7,796 bases of DNA from contig CAMNLO010000069.1 in NCBI GenBank assembly GCA_946543095.1, positions 1 to 7,796 of the forward strand. The letters are read 5' to 3'. The position numbers were made by a program, and so were the translations under genes. The notes beneath the pieces are model-generated. The model did not search any database. It was not told where the DNA came from and saw only the letters and a program-made list of their open reading frames with translations. Shown in pieces: positions 1 through 6,644 of this stretch. This DNA is from an uncultured bacterium (GTDB taxonomy: Bacteria; Bacillota; Clostridia; Lachnospirales; Lachnospiraceae). The first letter of the stretch is position 1. Every line of letters begins with the position of its first letter.

Positions 1-2
1 AT

Positions 3-3000
3 ATGGCGGAGCATGACGCCCTCACCGATCTGTTTAACCGCAATACCTTTTTCCGCCAGGTTATGACGAAGGCTTCCCAGCATACGGGAGAGAAGATGGT
101 CTTCGTGCGCATGGATATCCGGCGGTTTCACCTGATCAATTCCATTTTCGGGGAAAGCACCGGGGATTCCCTGCTGATCTATATCGCCGATGAGCTGAGG
201 AAATATGTTTCCGAGCTTCCCTGGGGTGTATACGGCAGGATCGAAGGGGATGTGTTCTGTTTGTTCATGCCCTTCCAGGAGGAGAGACTGGAGGATTCCC
301 TGGAAGCTCTTGCAGACCGTATCGCCAGATTCAGAAGGGACTACACCATATCCGTGGTCTTCGGGGTCTACAAGGTTCCCGCCAGGGATTATTCCGCCGA
401 GAACATGTATGTGTGCGCCACCCGGGCCGCCTCCTCCGTTCTGGCGGACTACAAGAAGCGCATCGGGATCTATGACCTGGAAATGGGCGAGCAGATGCTG
501 AAGGAGCAGGAGATCGTCCGGGATATGAAGCGGGCCATAGATGCCGGCGAGTTTATCGTTTATTACCAGCCCAAATATGATACCGCACGGCAGCTCCCCT
601 TTGGGGCGGAGGCTTTGGTACGCTGGGAGCATAAGGATATCGGTCTGATCTCCCCCAGCGTCTTTGTGCCGGTTCTGGAGAAGCACGGCTTTGTGGTGGA
701 GCTGGATGTCAGCATCTGGGAGAGGGTCTGCGCGGATATCCGCAGATGGATCGATATGGGGCTGGATCCCGCTCCCATTTCCGTCAATATGTCCAGAGCC
801 GATATCTCCGATCCCCATCTGACGGAGCATCTGACAGGGCTTCTGAAAAAATATGATCTGTCGCCGGACCTGCTTTCCCTGGAGCTGACGGAATCCGTTT
901 ACATGGATAACCCGGAGCTGATGGACCGGGCCCTGAAAAGTCTTCAGGATGCGGGCTTTACCATACTGATGGATGATTTCGGCAGCGGCTATTCCTCCCT
1001 GAACACCTTAAAAGATATCTCCGTGGATATCCTGAAGGTGGATATGGCGTTTCTTTCCGGAGATATGAAGGGCGGCAGATCCGGCAAGATCATCAATGCC
1101 GTGGTGCAGATGGCCCATTCCCTGGATATGCCGGTGGTGATGGAGGGCGTGGAGACAAAGGCCCAGTATGAATTCATGAAGGCAATCGGCTGTGAATATA
1201 TCCAGGGCTTTTATTTTTCCCTGCCCCTTCCCGTGAAGGAATATGAAAAGCTCATCGCCCAGTCAGCCGTCAAGCGGGGCGTAGCCGAGATCCGGAAGGA
1301 GCTGGAGGAGAGATACGTCGAAAAGAAGGAAAATGAAAGAGCCGCCGCGAGCGGCCGCCTGGCCATCACGGGCCTGGAGGATATGCTCTACGACCCCGGC
1401 GCAGAGCAAAAGGACGGGTTTTCCGTCAGGAATCCGGAAAGCCCCTATTACCGGGATGCATTAACCGGGCTGTACAACAGGAATTACCTCTTTGACTGGT
1501 GCTTCTGGTCGGAGCATGAGACCGGCAGGATCGCCTTCCTTCTCATCGATCTGCAGTTGTTTACCGAGCTCATGGAGCGGTACGGCAATGATGAGGGGGA
1601 GCGTGTCATAAAGCAGGTGGCATCAGCGCTGATGCAGGTGGTGACACCGGGGAATATCCTGATCCGGTACGGCGGGGATGTGTTCCTTCTGATCGCCAAG
1701 CAGCTGGGGGATTCCATGATCCTGCCCCTTGTGCACAGGATCATCAGGATTCTGGCCGGGCTGAAATGGAAAGGCAGCGCAGAGCGCCCTCTTTCCGCCG
1801 ATTTCGGCTTTTCCTCCGAGGACAACTTTGAACGGTATTATCATGATGCAGGCCATCTGGACAGCATGCTGCATGCTGCGGAGGTCCGCCTGTTATACAA
1901 CAAGGACAAGACCAGGAATATCCGGAGAGTGGTGCTCATGGCGGAGCCCGCGGATTCCGGCCGGGAGGTGCTGCATGAGGCGTTAAGGAAGGAGACGGAG
2001 CTGGTGCTGGTCTCCGAGGTTTCCGAAACCCTGGAATTCCTGAAGTTCAATCATGTGGACATGGTCATTGTGGACACCACAGGGGATCCGGAGGAGAGCT
2101 ATCAGCTGATCCGCAGCATCGTCAGGGATGAGCAGTATGCGGATGTGAGGCTCATTGCCATCACGGACGCCTCCAGCGAGCAGGAGATGAAGGCCCTTCG
2201 GGAAGGGGTGGACGATTTCATCACGGATTCCGAAGGAACGGAGCTTCTGATGCACAGGATCCGGAGAAATCTGGCAAACCGTTCCGCCTCCAAGCGGATC
2301 ACGGAAAACCATTTCCTCTTCAACCAGATCCACATTCCCTATGCTGTGGCCCAGCTTGTGGCCACAGGGGATACGGAGGAAAAGATCGTCTACAGCTATG
2401 TGAACGAGGCCTTTGAGCAGGAGTTCGAAAAGAGCAGGGAGGATCTGATGCAGCAGGGCCTGTTTCCGGGAGAGGATCTTCTGCCTCTGCTGCGGGAGGC
2501 AAGGGATGCGGAAAAGTCCATCCGGAGGACCTTTAGAGAGCAGGACAGCGGGCGCTATTTTGATCTGACGGTCTATTATGACGGCGATAATTATTTCGGC
2601 ATGATGGCCTTTGAGAACATGCATTATGCCGTTATGGAAAAGGAAAAGCAGCACTACGAGGAGATCCGGGAGAGAGAGCTGATGCTCTCCAATCTGGCGG
2701 AGAATATTCCCGGGGGCATTGCCATTTTAAGGCTTCTGGACGAGGAGCATGTCCGGATGGATTATGTTTCGGAAGCGCTGGTGCATCTGCTGGGGAGAAA
2801 AGAGTCTCTGTTTGAGGGACAGACTCTGGAGCTGGAATCCATCGTCCATCCCAAGGACGTGAACAAACTGAAGGAGATGTTTGTTCTTGCCTATCGCAAC
2901 GGGGTCCGGGTGAACATTACCTTCCGGATGATCCACAGCGCGGACGGTCATCCCATCTGGGTTTCCGGCTCCGGAGTGGAGATCCGCAAGGAAAACGGCT

Positions 3001-4553
3001 GCCCCATCTACTACACGGTTTTTTCCGAGATCCCCGAGGAGGTGGGAAGCTATCAGCAGACCATAGAGGACGCTCCCAGCGGCATTATGGTCTTTGCCCA
3101 GGACAATCTGGAAATGCTGTACGCAAACAAGCTGGCCAGAAGCTTCTTTGGACGTTTTGACGATTATAAGGGGATCAGCTGTCCCGAATTCATGGGAGTG
3201 GGGCAGGGCTACGGCATCTCTCATTTAAAGGAGATCCCCGGGGACGGCTACAGGGAATACGAGCTTAGGGCTCCCGGAACGGACAAGCGGCTTCTGTGCC
3301 AGACCGGCAGGATCGACTGGAACAGGCGCAAGGCCTATATCTCCTATATCGTGGACGACACCTACAGGATCCTGGCCAGGGAAGAAGCCATTAAATATGA
3401 ACAGGCAAAGGCGGAAAACAGGGCCAAGACGGATTTCATGGCCCGTATGAGCCATGACCTGAGGACGCCCCTGAACGCCATCATCGGCTTTTCCGATCTT
3501 TCCTCCATTAAAACCGGCTCCAGGGATGAGTGTGAGGAATATTTTGATAAGATCCATGAGTCGGGCCAGTATCTTTTGAGCCTCATCACGGATATCCTGG
3601 ATGTTTCCAAGCTGGAGCACAATATGATCCATATCATCCCCCGGCCCGCCAGACTGGACACCATGATGGAGGAGATCCGGGAGGTGGTGGAGCCCCTGGC
3701 CCGGGCAAAGCAGTTAAAGCTTACCTATGACGACTATGGCAAGGGGGCGGCGCTGGTTCTGATGGATTCCGTCAGAGTGCGTCAGGTCATCATGAATCTT
3801 CTGAGCAATGCCGTGAAGTTCACCCCGGAGGGGGGGCAGGTCCGGCTGGAGCTTATGCGGGAGGAAATGGATGACGGAATCCTCCACGTCAGCGTGGTGG
3901 TGCGGGACACGGGCATCGGCATGAGCCAGGAATTCATCCACTCCGCCTTTGATGCCTTCACCCAGGAAGCCAAGGACGACGACAACCGGGGCGGCACGGG
4001 GCTTGGCCTCACCATCACAAAGCAGCTGGTGAACGTTATGGGCGGCACCATTGAGTGCGAGTCCGTAAAGGACCAGGGCACCACCGTGATCGTGACCTTT
4101 GATTTCCCTCGTGTGGAGAAGGATGAACGCAGCGAGGAGGATCTGCTGGAGCAGGGGGCTTCCCTGGATCTTACCGGCAGGCGGCTCCTTCTGGTGGAAG
4201 ACCACCCCATGAATATGCAGATCGCAAAGATCCTCCTGGAAAAGCGGCACGCGGAGGTGGTGGTGGCGGGAGACGGACAGATCGGCGTGGACCGGTTTGC
4301 CTCCAGCTCCGAGGGCTATTTCGACGGGATACTGATGGATATCAGGATGCCGAATATGGACGGGCTCACCGCCACAAGGGAGATCCGCAAGCTGCCAAGG
4401 CCCGACGCCGGCAGGATCCCCATCATCGCCATGACAGCCAACGCCTATGCGGAGGATGTGCAGAAGGCACTGGAAGCGGGTATGGACGAGCATCTGGCAA
4501 AGCCCATCGACCCGAAAAAGCTGTACGCCACACTTGCAAGATTTTTTTCCTGA
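3..4553 (+). CDS. Hybrid GGDEF-EAL-GGDEF-PAS-histidine kinase-receiver protein, 5' end cut by the window
   Basis: This is a multidomain signalling protein predicted to degrade cyclic-di-GMP and to run a phosphorelay. Residue numbers count from the ATG at 3. A degenerate GGDEF (about 1-158) has E81-G-D-V-F85 at the signature. An EAL phosphodiesterase domain (about 170-420) keeps its expected residues: E203-A-L, N262, E294, D324-D325, K345, E381 and Q401. A second GGDEF (about 481-638) reads G557-G-D-V-F561. A receiver-like domain (about 639-760) keeps D691 but has no Lys near 740. Three PAS-like modules follow (about 771-885, 893-1010, 1015-1125). HisKA has H1151 in HDLRTP. HATPase has N1265/N1269, the G1 box DTGIGM (1302-1307) and the G2 box GGTGLGL (1330-1336). 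The C-terminal receiver (1393-1516) has E1399-D1400, D1446, T1478 and K1500. There is no HPt domain and no membrane segment in the visible part. The ATG at 3 opens directly inside the first GGDEF and only two bases precede it, so the true start is probably upstream. Domain identities are secure; which activities operate is inference. Confidence 0.93.
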   Translation: MAEHDALTDLFNRNTFFRQVMTKASQHTGEKMVFVRMDIRRFHLINSIFGESTGDSLLIYIADELRKYVSELPWGVYGRIEGDVFCLFMPFQEERLEDSLEALADRIARFRRDYTISVVFGVYKVPARDYSAENMYVCATRAASSVLADYKKRIGIYDLEMGEQMLKEQEIVRDMKRAIDAGEFIVYYQPKYDTARQLPFGAEALVRWEHKDIGLISPSVFVPVLEKHGFVVELDVSIWERVCADIRRWIDMGLDPAPISVNMSRADISDPHLTEHLTGLLKKYDLSPDLLSLELTESVYMDNPELMDRALKSLQDAGFTILMDDFGSGYSSLNTLKDISVDILKVDMAFLSGDMKGGRSGKIINAVVQMAHSLDMPVVMEGVETKAQYEFMKAIGCEYIQGFYFSLPLPVKEYEKLIAQSAVKRGVAEIRKELEERYVEKKENERAAASGRLAITGLEDMLYDPGAEQKDGFSVRNPESPYYRDALTGLYNRNYLFDWCFWSEHETGRIAFLLIDLQLFTELMERYGNDEGERVIKQVASALMQVVTPGNILIRYGGDVFLLIAKQLGDSMILPLVHRIIRILAGLKWKGSAERPLSADFGFSSEDNFERYYHDAGHLDSMLHAAEVRLLYNKDKTRNIRRVVLMAEPADSGREVLHEALRKETELVLVSEVSETLEFLKFNHVDMVIVDTTGDPEESYQLIRSIVRDEQYADVRLIAITDASSEQEMKALREGVDDFITDSEGTELLMHRIRRNLANRSASKRITENHFLFNQIHIPYAVAQLVATGDTEEKIVYSYVNEAFEQEFEKSREDLMQQGLFPGEDLLPLLREARDAEKSIRRTFREQDSGRYFDLTVYYDGDNYFGMMAFENMHYAVMEKEKQHYEEIRERELMLSNLAENIPGGIAILRLLDEEHVRMDYVSEALVHLLGRKESLFEGQTLELESIVHPKDVNKLKEMFVLAYRNGVRVNITFRMIHSADGHPIWVSGSGVEIRKENGCPIYYTVFSEIPEEVGSYQQTIEDAPSGIMVFAQDNLEMLYANKLARSFFGRFDDYKGISCPEFMGVGQGYGISHLKEIPGDGYREYELRAPGTDKRLLCQTGRIDWNRRKAYISYIVDDTYRILAREEAIKYEQAKAENRAKTDFMARMSHDLRTPLNAIIGFSDLSSIKTGSRDECEEYFDKIHESGQYLLSLITDILDVSKLEHNMIHIIPRPARLDTMMEEIREVVEPLARAKQLKLTYDDYGKGAALVLMDSVRVRQVIMNLLSNAVKFTPEGGQVRLELMREEMDDGILHVSVVVRDTGIGMSQEFIHSAFDAFTQEAKDDDNRGGTGLGLTITKQLVNVMGGTIECESVKDQGTTVIVTFDFPRVEKDERSEEDLLEQGASLDLTGRRLLLVEDHPMNMQIAKILLEKRHAEVVVAGDGQIGVDRFASSSEGYFDGILMDIRMPNMDGLTATREIRKLPRPDAGRIPIIAMTANAYAEDVQKALEAGMDEHLAKPIDPKKLYATLARFFS

Positions 4554-4558
4554 AAGGG
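4553..4558 (+). promoter_or_regulatory. Ribosome binding site for the TPR lipoprotein
   Basis: AAAGGG lies 6 nt before the TTG at 4565 and overlaps the last base of the upstream TGA stop. There is no ATG near the start of this reading frame. The site is therefore what supports TTG initiation. Its overlap with the previous stop suggests the two genes are translated from one message. Confidence 0.6.
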
Positions 4559-4564
4559 TTTCGC

Positions 4565-5623
4565 TTGAATATAAACGGTTCCACAAGGATCGGGACCATT
4601 CTGATCGTACTGATCTGTCTGGCGTTTCTGTCAGGCTGCGGCAAACAGGATCAGGACCTGATCGACACAGGCTATGAGGCCATCGAAAGCGCGGACTACG
4701 ATACCGCCATCCAATGCTTTACGGATGCTCTGGAGGAGGGGGCAGGGGAACGTCTGTCCTACCGGGGGCTTGGCATCGCATATCTTGGAAACTCCGCTTA
4801 TCCGGAGGCTGTAAAAAATCTGGAAACTGCCCTGCTGTACGGCGGTTTCATGCCGGATAAGCTGGACTACGACATCAATTTCTATCTCGCCACGGCCTAT
4901 TATAAAAACGGCAGTGCGGCAAAGGCCCTGGAGGTCTGCGACGCGATCCTGGAGCTGTCCCCCAAAAACAGGGATGCCATGTATCTCAGGGGCTCCATCC
5001 GTTTAAAGCAGGGAGATTATGAGAGCGCCTGCAGGGATTTTGAAAAATGCATAGAGCTCGCGCCCTCGGATATGGAGACTTTGATCTCCATCTCGGAGCT
5101 CCTGACCCGCTCCGGCTATAAGCAGATCGCCCTGGATTATCTGGAGGCGGCCATGGGCAGGACGGATTCCAAGAGCATGAGCGATTTTGACAGAGGGCGG
5201 ATCTGCTACTACGAGGAGGATTACGAAAACGCAAAGACCTATCTGGAGAAGGCCAGGGATTCCTCCAATCCCGCCACCGCCTTGTTTTTGGGGCGCACCT
5301 ACGAGGCTCTGGGGGATTACAATTACGCTTCCTCCGTCTACACCAGCTATCTGACGGGAGACACCTCCAACGCCGAGATCTACAATCAGCTGGGGCTCTG
5401 CCGGATGCACCAGGGGCTCTATGAGGACGCGGCCCAGGCCTTTGAGAGCGGGCTCTCCGTGGGAGATTCCAACTGCCGCCAGGAGCTGATGTTCAACCAG
5501 ATCGTGGCGAATGAGGAGCTGGCGGAGTTTGAGAAGGCCCGGGGGCTGATGGAGGAATATCTGAAGCTGTATCCGGATGATGTGACGGCCCAGAGAGAAT
5601 ACATCTTTTTAAAGAGCAGATAA
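4565..5623 (+). CDS. TPR-repeat lipoprotein
   Basis: This is a 352-residue secreted, lipid-anchored protein built almost entirely of tetratricopeptide repeats. Residues 1-24 form a lipoprotein signal peptide: N-terminal Arg at 8, a hydrophobic stretch at 9-22, then the lipobox L22-S-G-C25. C25 is the predicted lipidated residue. From about 31 to 338 the chain divides into roughly nine TPR-like helical hairpins, for example about 65-92, 103-134, 136-168, 236-268 and 270-302. They show the usual spacing of small residues, Tyr, and Ala/Pro at helix ends. TPRs bind proteins, so a scaffold or adaptor role on the outer face of the membrane is likely. No enzymatic motif was seen. The TTG start is chosen because AAAGGG sits 6 nt upstream and the signal peptide begins there. 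It follows the hybrid signalling gene by 11 nt, so an operon is likely and a role in the same pathway is possible. The partner is unknown. Confidence 0.88.
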   Translation: MNINGSTRIGTILIVLICLAFLSGCGKQDQDLIDTGYEAIESADYDTAIQCFTDALEEGAGERLSYRGLGIAYLGNSAYPEAVKNLETALLYGGFMPDKLDYDINFYLATAYYKNGSAAKALEVCDAILELSPKNRDAMYLRGSIRLKQGDYESACRDFEKCIELAPSDMETLISISELLTRSGYKQIALDYLEAAMGRTDSKSMSDFDRGRICYYEEDYENAKTYLEKARDSSNPATALFLGRTYEALGDYNYASSVYTSYLTGDTSNAEIYNQLGLCRMHQGLYEDAAQAFESGLSVGDSNCRQELMFNQIVANEELAEFEKARGLMEEYLKLYPDDVTAQREYIFLKSR

Positions 5624-5629
5624 GGAAAT

Positions 5630-5644
5630 AATATTATGTAAACC
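5630..5644 (+). repeat. 15-bp direct repeat, copy 1 (pyrF leader)
   Basis: AATATTATGTAAACC occurs here, 6 nt after the TPR gene stop, and again identically at 6595-6609, 965 bp downstream. The copy lies in the AT-rich gap before pyrF. Read in the frame of the TPR gene it would give Asn-Ile-Met-stop, the same tail that the other copy gives to PyrF. Function is unknown; it may be a regulatory motif or a duplication trace. Confidence 0.8.
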
Positions 5645-5662
5645 ATAAGACATTATGTTAAC
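5633..5662 (+). repeat. Imperfect tandem 11-mers with a small inverted repeat
   Basis: ATTATGTAAAC (5633-5643) is followed 19 bp later by ATTATGTTAAC (5652-5662), with 10 of 11 bases matching. Between and within them CATAA (5644-5648) and TTATG (5653-5657) form an inverted repeat with a 4-nt loop. The second 11-mer ends in the palindrome GTTAAC. The arrangement resembles an operator or a weak hairpin ahead of pyrF. No matching regulator is identified. Confidence 0.4.
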
Positions 5663-5700
5663 TGATTCGTAAGATACAGATTGGAGTGACGGAAACAAAA

Positions 5701-6606
5701 ATGATCGAAAAACTTATCGCAAAGATTGAAGAAGAGCATTCCCCCATCGTCATGGGACTGGATCCCCAGATAGAGCTTCTGCCTCCCGGGCTTGTGCCGG
5801 GGGAGCTGAGTCTTGAGAGCATTGGGGAAGCCTTTTTTGCCTTTAACAAGGACCTGATGGATGCCCTTGCGGGTGTGGCCCCCGCGGTGAAGCCCCAGAT
5901 CGCCATGTATGAGCGCTACGGGATCCCGGGGTTAATTGCCTATCAGAAGACGCTTGCCTACGCGAAGGAAAAGGGCTTTGTGGTCATTGCGGATGTGAAG
6001 CGGGGAGATATCGGCTCCACCTCAAAGGCCTATGCGGACGCCCATTTGGGGAGAGTACAGCTGGGAGAAAGGTCGGTTCCCGTTTTTGACGCGGATTTCG
6101 CCACCGTGAATCTCTATCTTGGCACCGAAGGCATCGAGCCCTTCCGGAAGGTCTGTGAAGAATGTGATAAGGGCCTGTTTGTCCTGGTGAAGACCTCCAA
6201 TCCCGGAAGCGCCGAGCTCCAGGACCGTATGGCGGAGGGAAAGCCCCTGTATCTTCTGGTGGGAGAGGCTGTGGAGGAGTGGGGAAAGCCCTTGCGCCAT
6301 GGCAGCTATTCCGATATCGGCGCCGTGGTGGGAGCCACCCATCCGGAAACCGGAGCGGCCTTAAGAGAAGCTCTTCCCCACACCTTCTTCCTGGTGCCGG
6401 GCTACGGAGCCCAGGGGGCTTCCGGCAAGGATCTGGCAGGCTTCTTTGACAAGGAGGGGAGCGGCGTCATCGTAAACTCCTCCCGGGGCATTATCGGGGC
6501 CTGGAAGAAGCCGGAATATGAAGGCTTTGGCGCGAAGCGCTTTGCGGAAGCCGCCAGGAAGGCGGCGGAGGATATGCGGGAAGACATCAATTCAAATATT
6601 ATGTAA
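5701..6606 (+). CDS. pyrF: Orotidine-5'-phosphate decarboxylase
   Basis: PyrF decarboxylates OMP to UMP, the last step of de novo pyrimidine synthesis, in the cytosol. The 301-residue product has the longer form of the family seen in many Clostridia, Actinobacteria and others. From the ATG at 5701, the β1 motif MGLD carries D21. The catalytic signature D98-V-K100-R-G-D103-I supplies the Lys/Asp network. TSNPGS lies at 165-170 and VPGYGAQG at 232-239. Phosphate-binding R262 lies in NSSRGI. A GTG at 5686 would add five residues but has no ribosome binding site at proper distance. The ATG at 5701 has GGAA 6 nt upstream and gives the N-terminus usual for relatives, so it is preferred. The last codons and stop (Asn-Ile-Met-stop) come from the 15-bp repeat. 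It lies 38 nt before purF, and no other pyr gene is in view. Function is confident; the start is moderately so. Confidence 0.95.
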   Translation: MIEKLIAKIEEEHSPIVMGLDPQIELLPPGLVPGELSLESIGEAFFAFNKDLMDALAGVAPAVKPQIAMYERYGIPGLIAYQKTLAYAKEKGFVVIADVKRGDIGSTSKAYADAHLGRVQLGERSVPVFDADFATVNLYLGTEGIEPFRKVCEECDKGLFVLVKTSNPGSAELQDRMAEGKPLYLLVGEAVEEWGKPLRHGSYSDIGAVVGATHPETGAALREALPHTFFLVPGYGAQGASGKDLAGFFDKEGSGVIVNSSRGIIGAWKKPEYEGFGAKRFAEAARKAAEDMREDINSNIM

Positions 6607-6609
6607 ACC
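6595..6609 (+). repeat. 15-bp direct repeat, copy 2 (pyrF end and purF leader)
   Basis: This is the second perfect copy of AATATTATGTAAACC. It encodes the last three residues and the TAA stop of pyrF and runs 3 nt into the gap before purF. Beyond the perfect part, ACATTTATAGTT (6613-6624) resembles ACATTATGTT (5650-5659) after copy 1, with two single-base insertions. The similarity between the two leaders may therefore reach about 30 nt. Confidence 0.8.
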
Positions 6610-6627
6610 GAAACATTTATAGTTTTT

Positions 6628-6635
6628 AAGAAAGG
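6628..6635 (+). promoter_or_regulatory. Ribosome binding site for purF
   Basis: AAGAAAGG ends 9 nt before the ATG at 6645. It favours this start over the ATG at 6638, which is only 2 nt away from the site and in another reading frame. Confidence 0.55.
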
Positions 6636-6644
6636 TAATGCCCC

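Noticed and set aside
1983..2654. 223-codon open frame on the - strand
   Set aside because: It is antisense to the receiver-like and first PAS-like region of the hybrid gene and shows no family motif.
3830..3836. Run of seven G inside the HATPase coding region
   Set aside because: It could in principle allow slippage, but it is short for phase variation, encodes the ordinary Glu-Gly-Gly of an ATPase loop, and the frame continues correctly.
4533..4548. CTTGCAAG followed by seven T, terminator-like
   Set aside because: The palindrome has no room for a loop and lies inside the last codons of the hybrid gene. The next gene starts 11 nt after the stop, so a terminator is unlikely.
3714..4586. 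290-codon open frame on the - strand
   Set aside because: It lies fully across the kinase and receiver coding region of the hybrid gene, whose motifs are unambiguous. The predicted protein is rich in His, Gly and Pro without any recognisable domain, as expected for an antisense shadow of GC-rich coding DNA.
5609..5637. Possible sigma-A promoter with TATTAT (5632-5637) before pyrF
   Set aside because: The hexamer at the correct spacing upstream, TTAAAG, is a poor -35 match, and AT-rich gaps easily give -10-like sequences. It is not supported enough to annotate.
5686..5700. GTG at 5686 as the pyrF start
   Set aside because: GGAG overlaps this codon rather than preceding it, so no ribosome binding site is at usable distance. 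The ATG at 5701 gives the N-terminus typical of the family.
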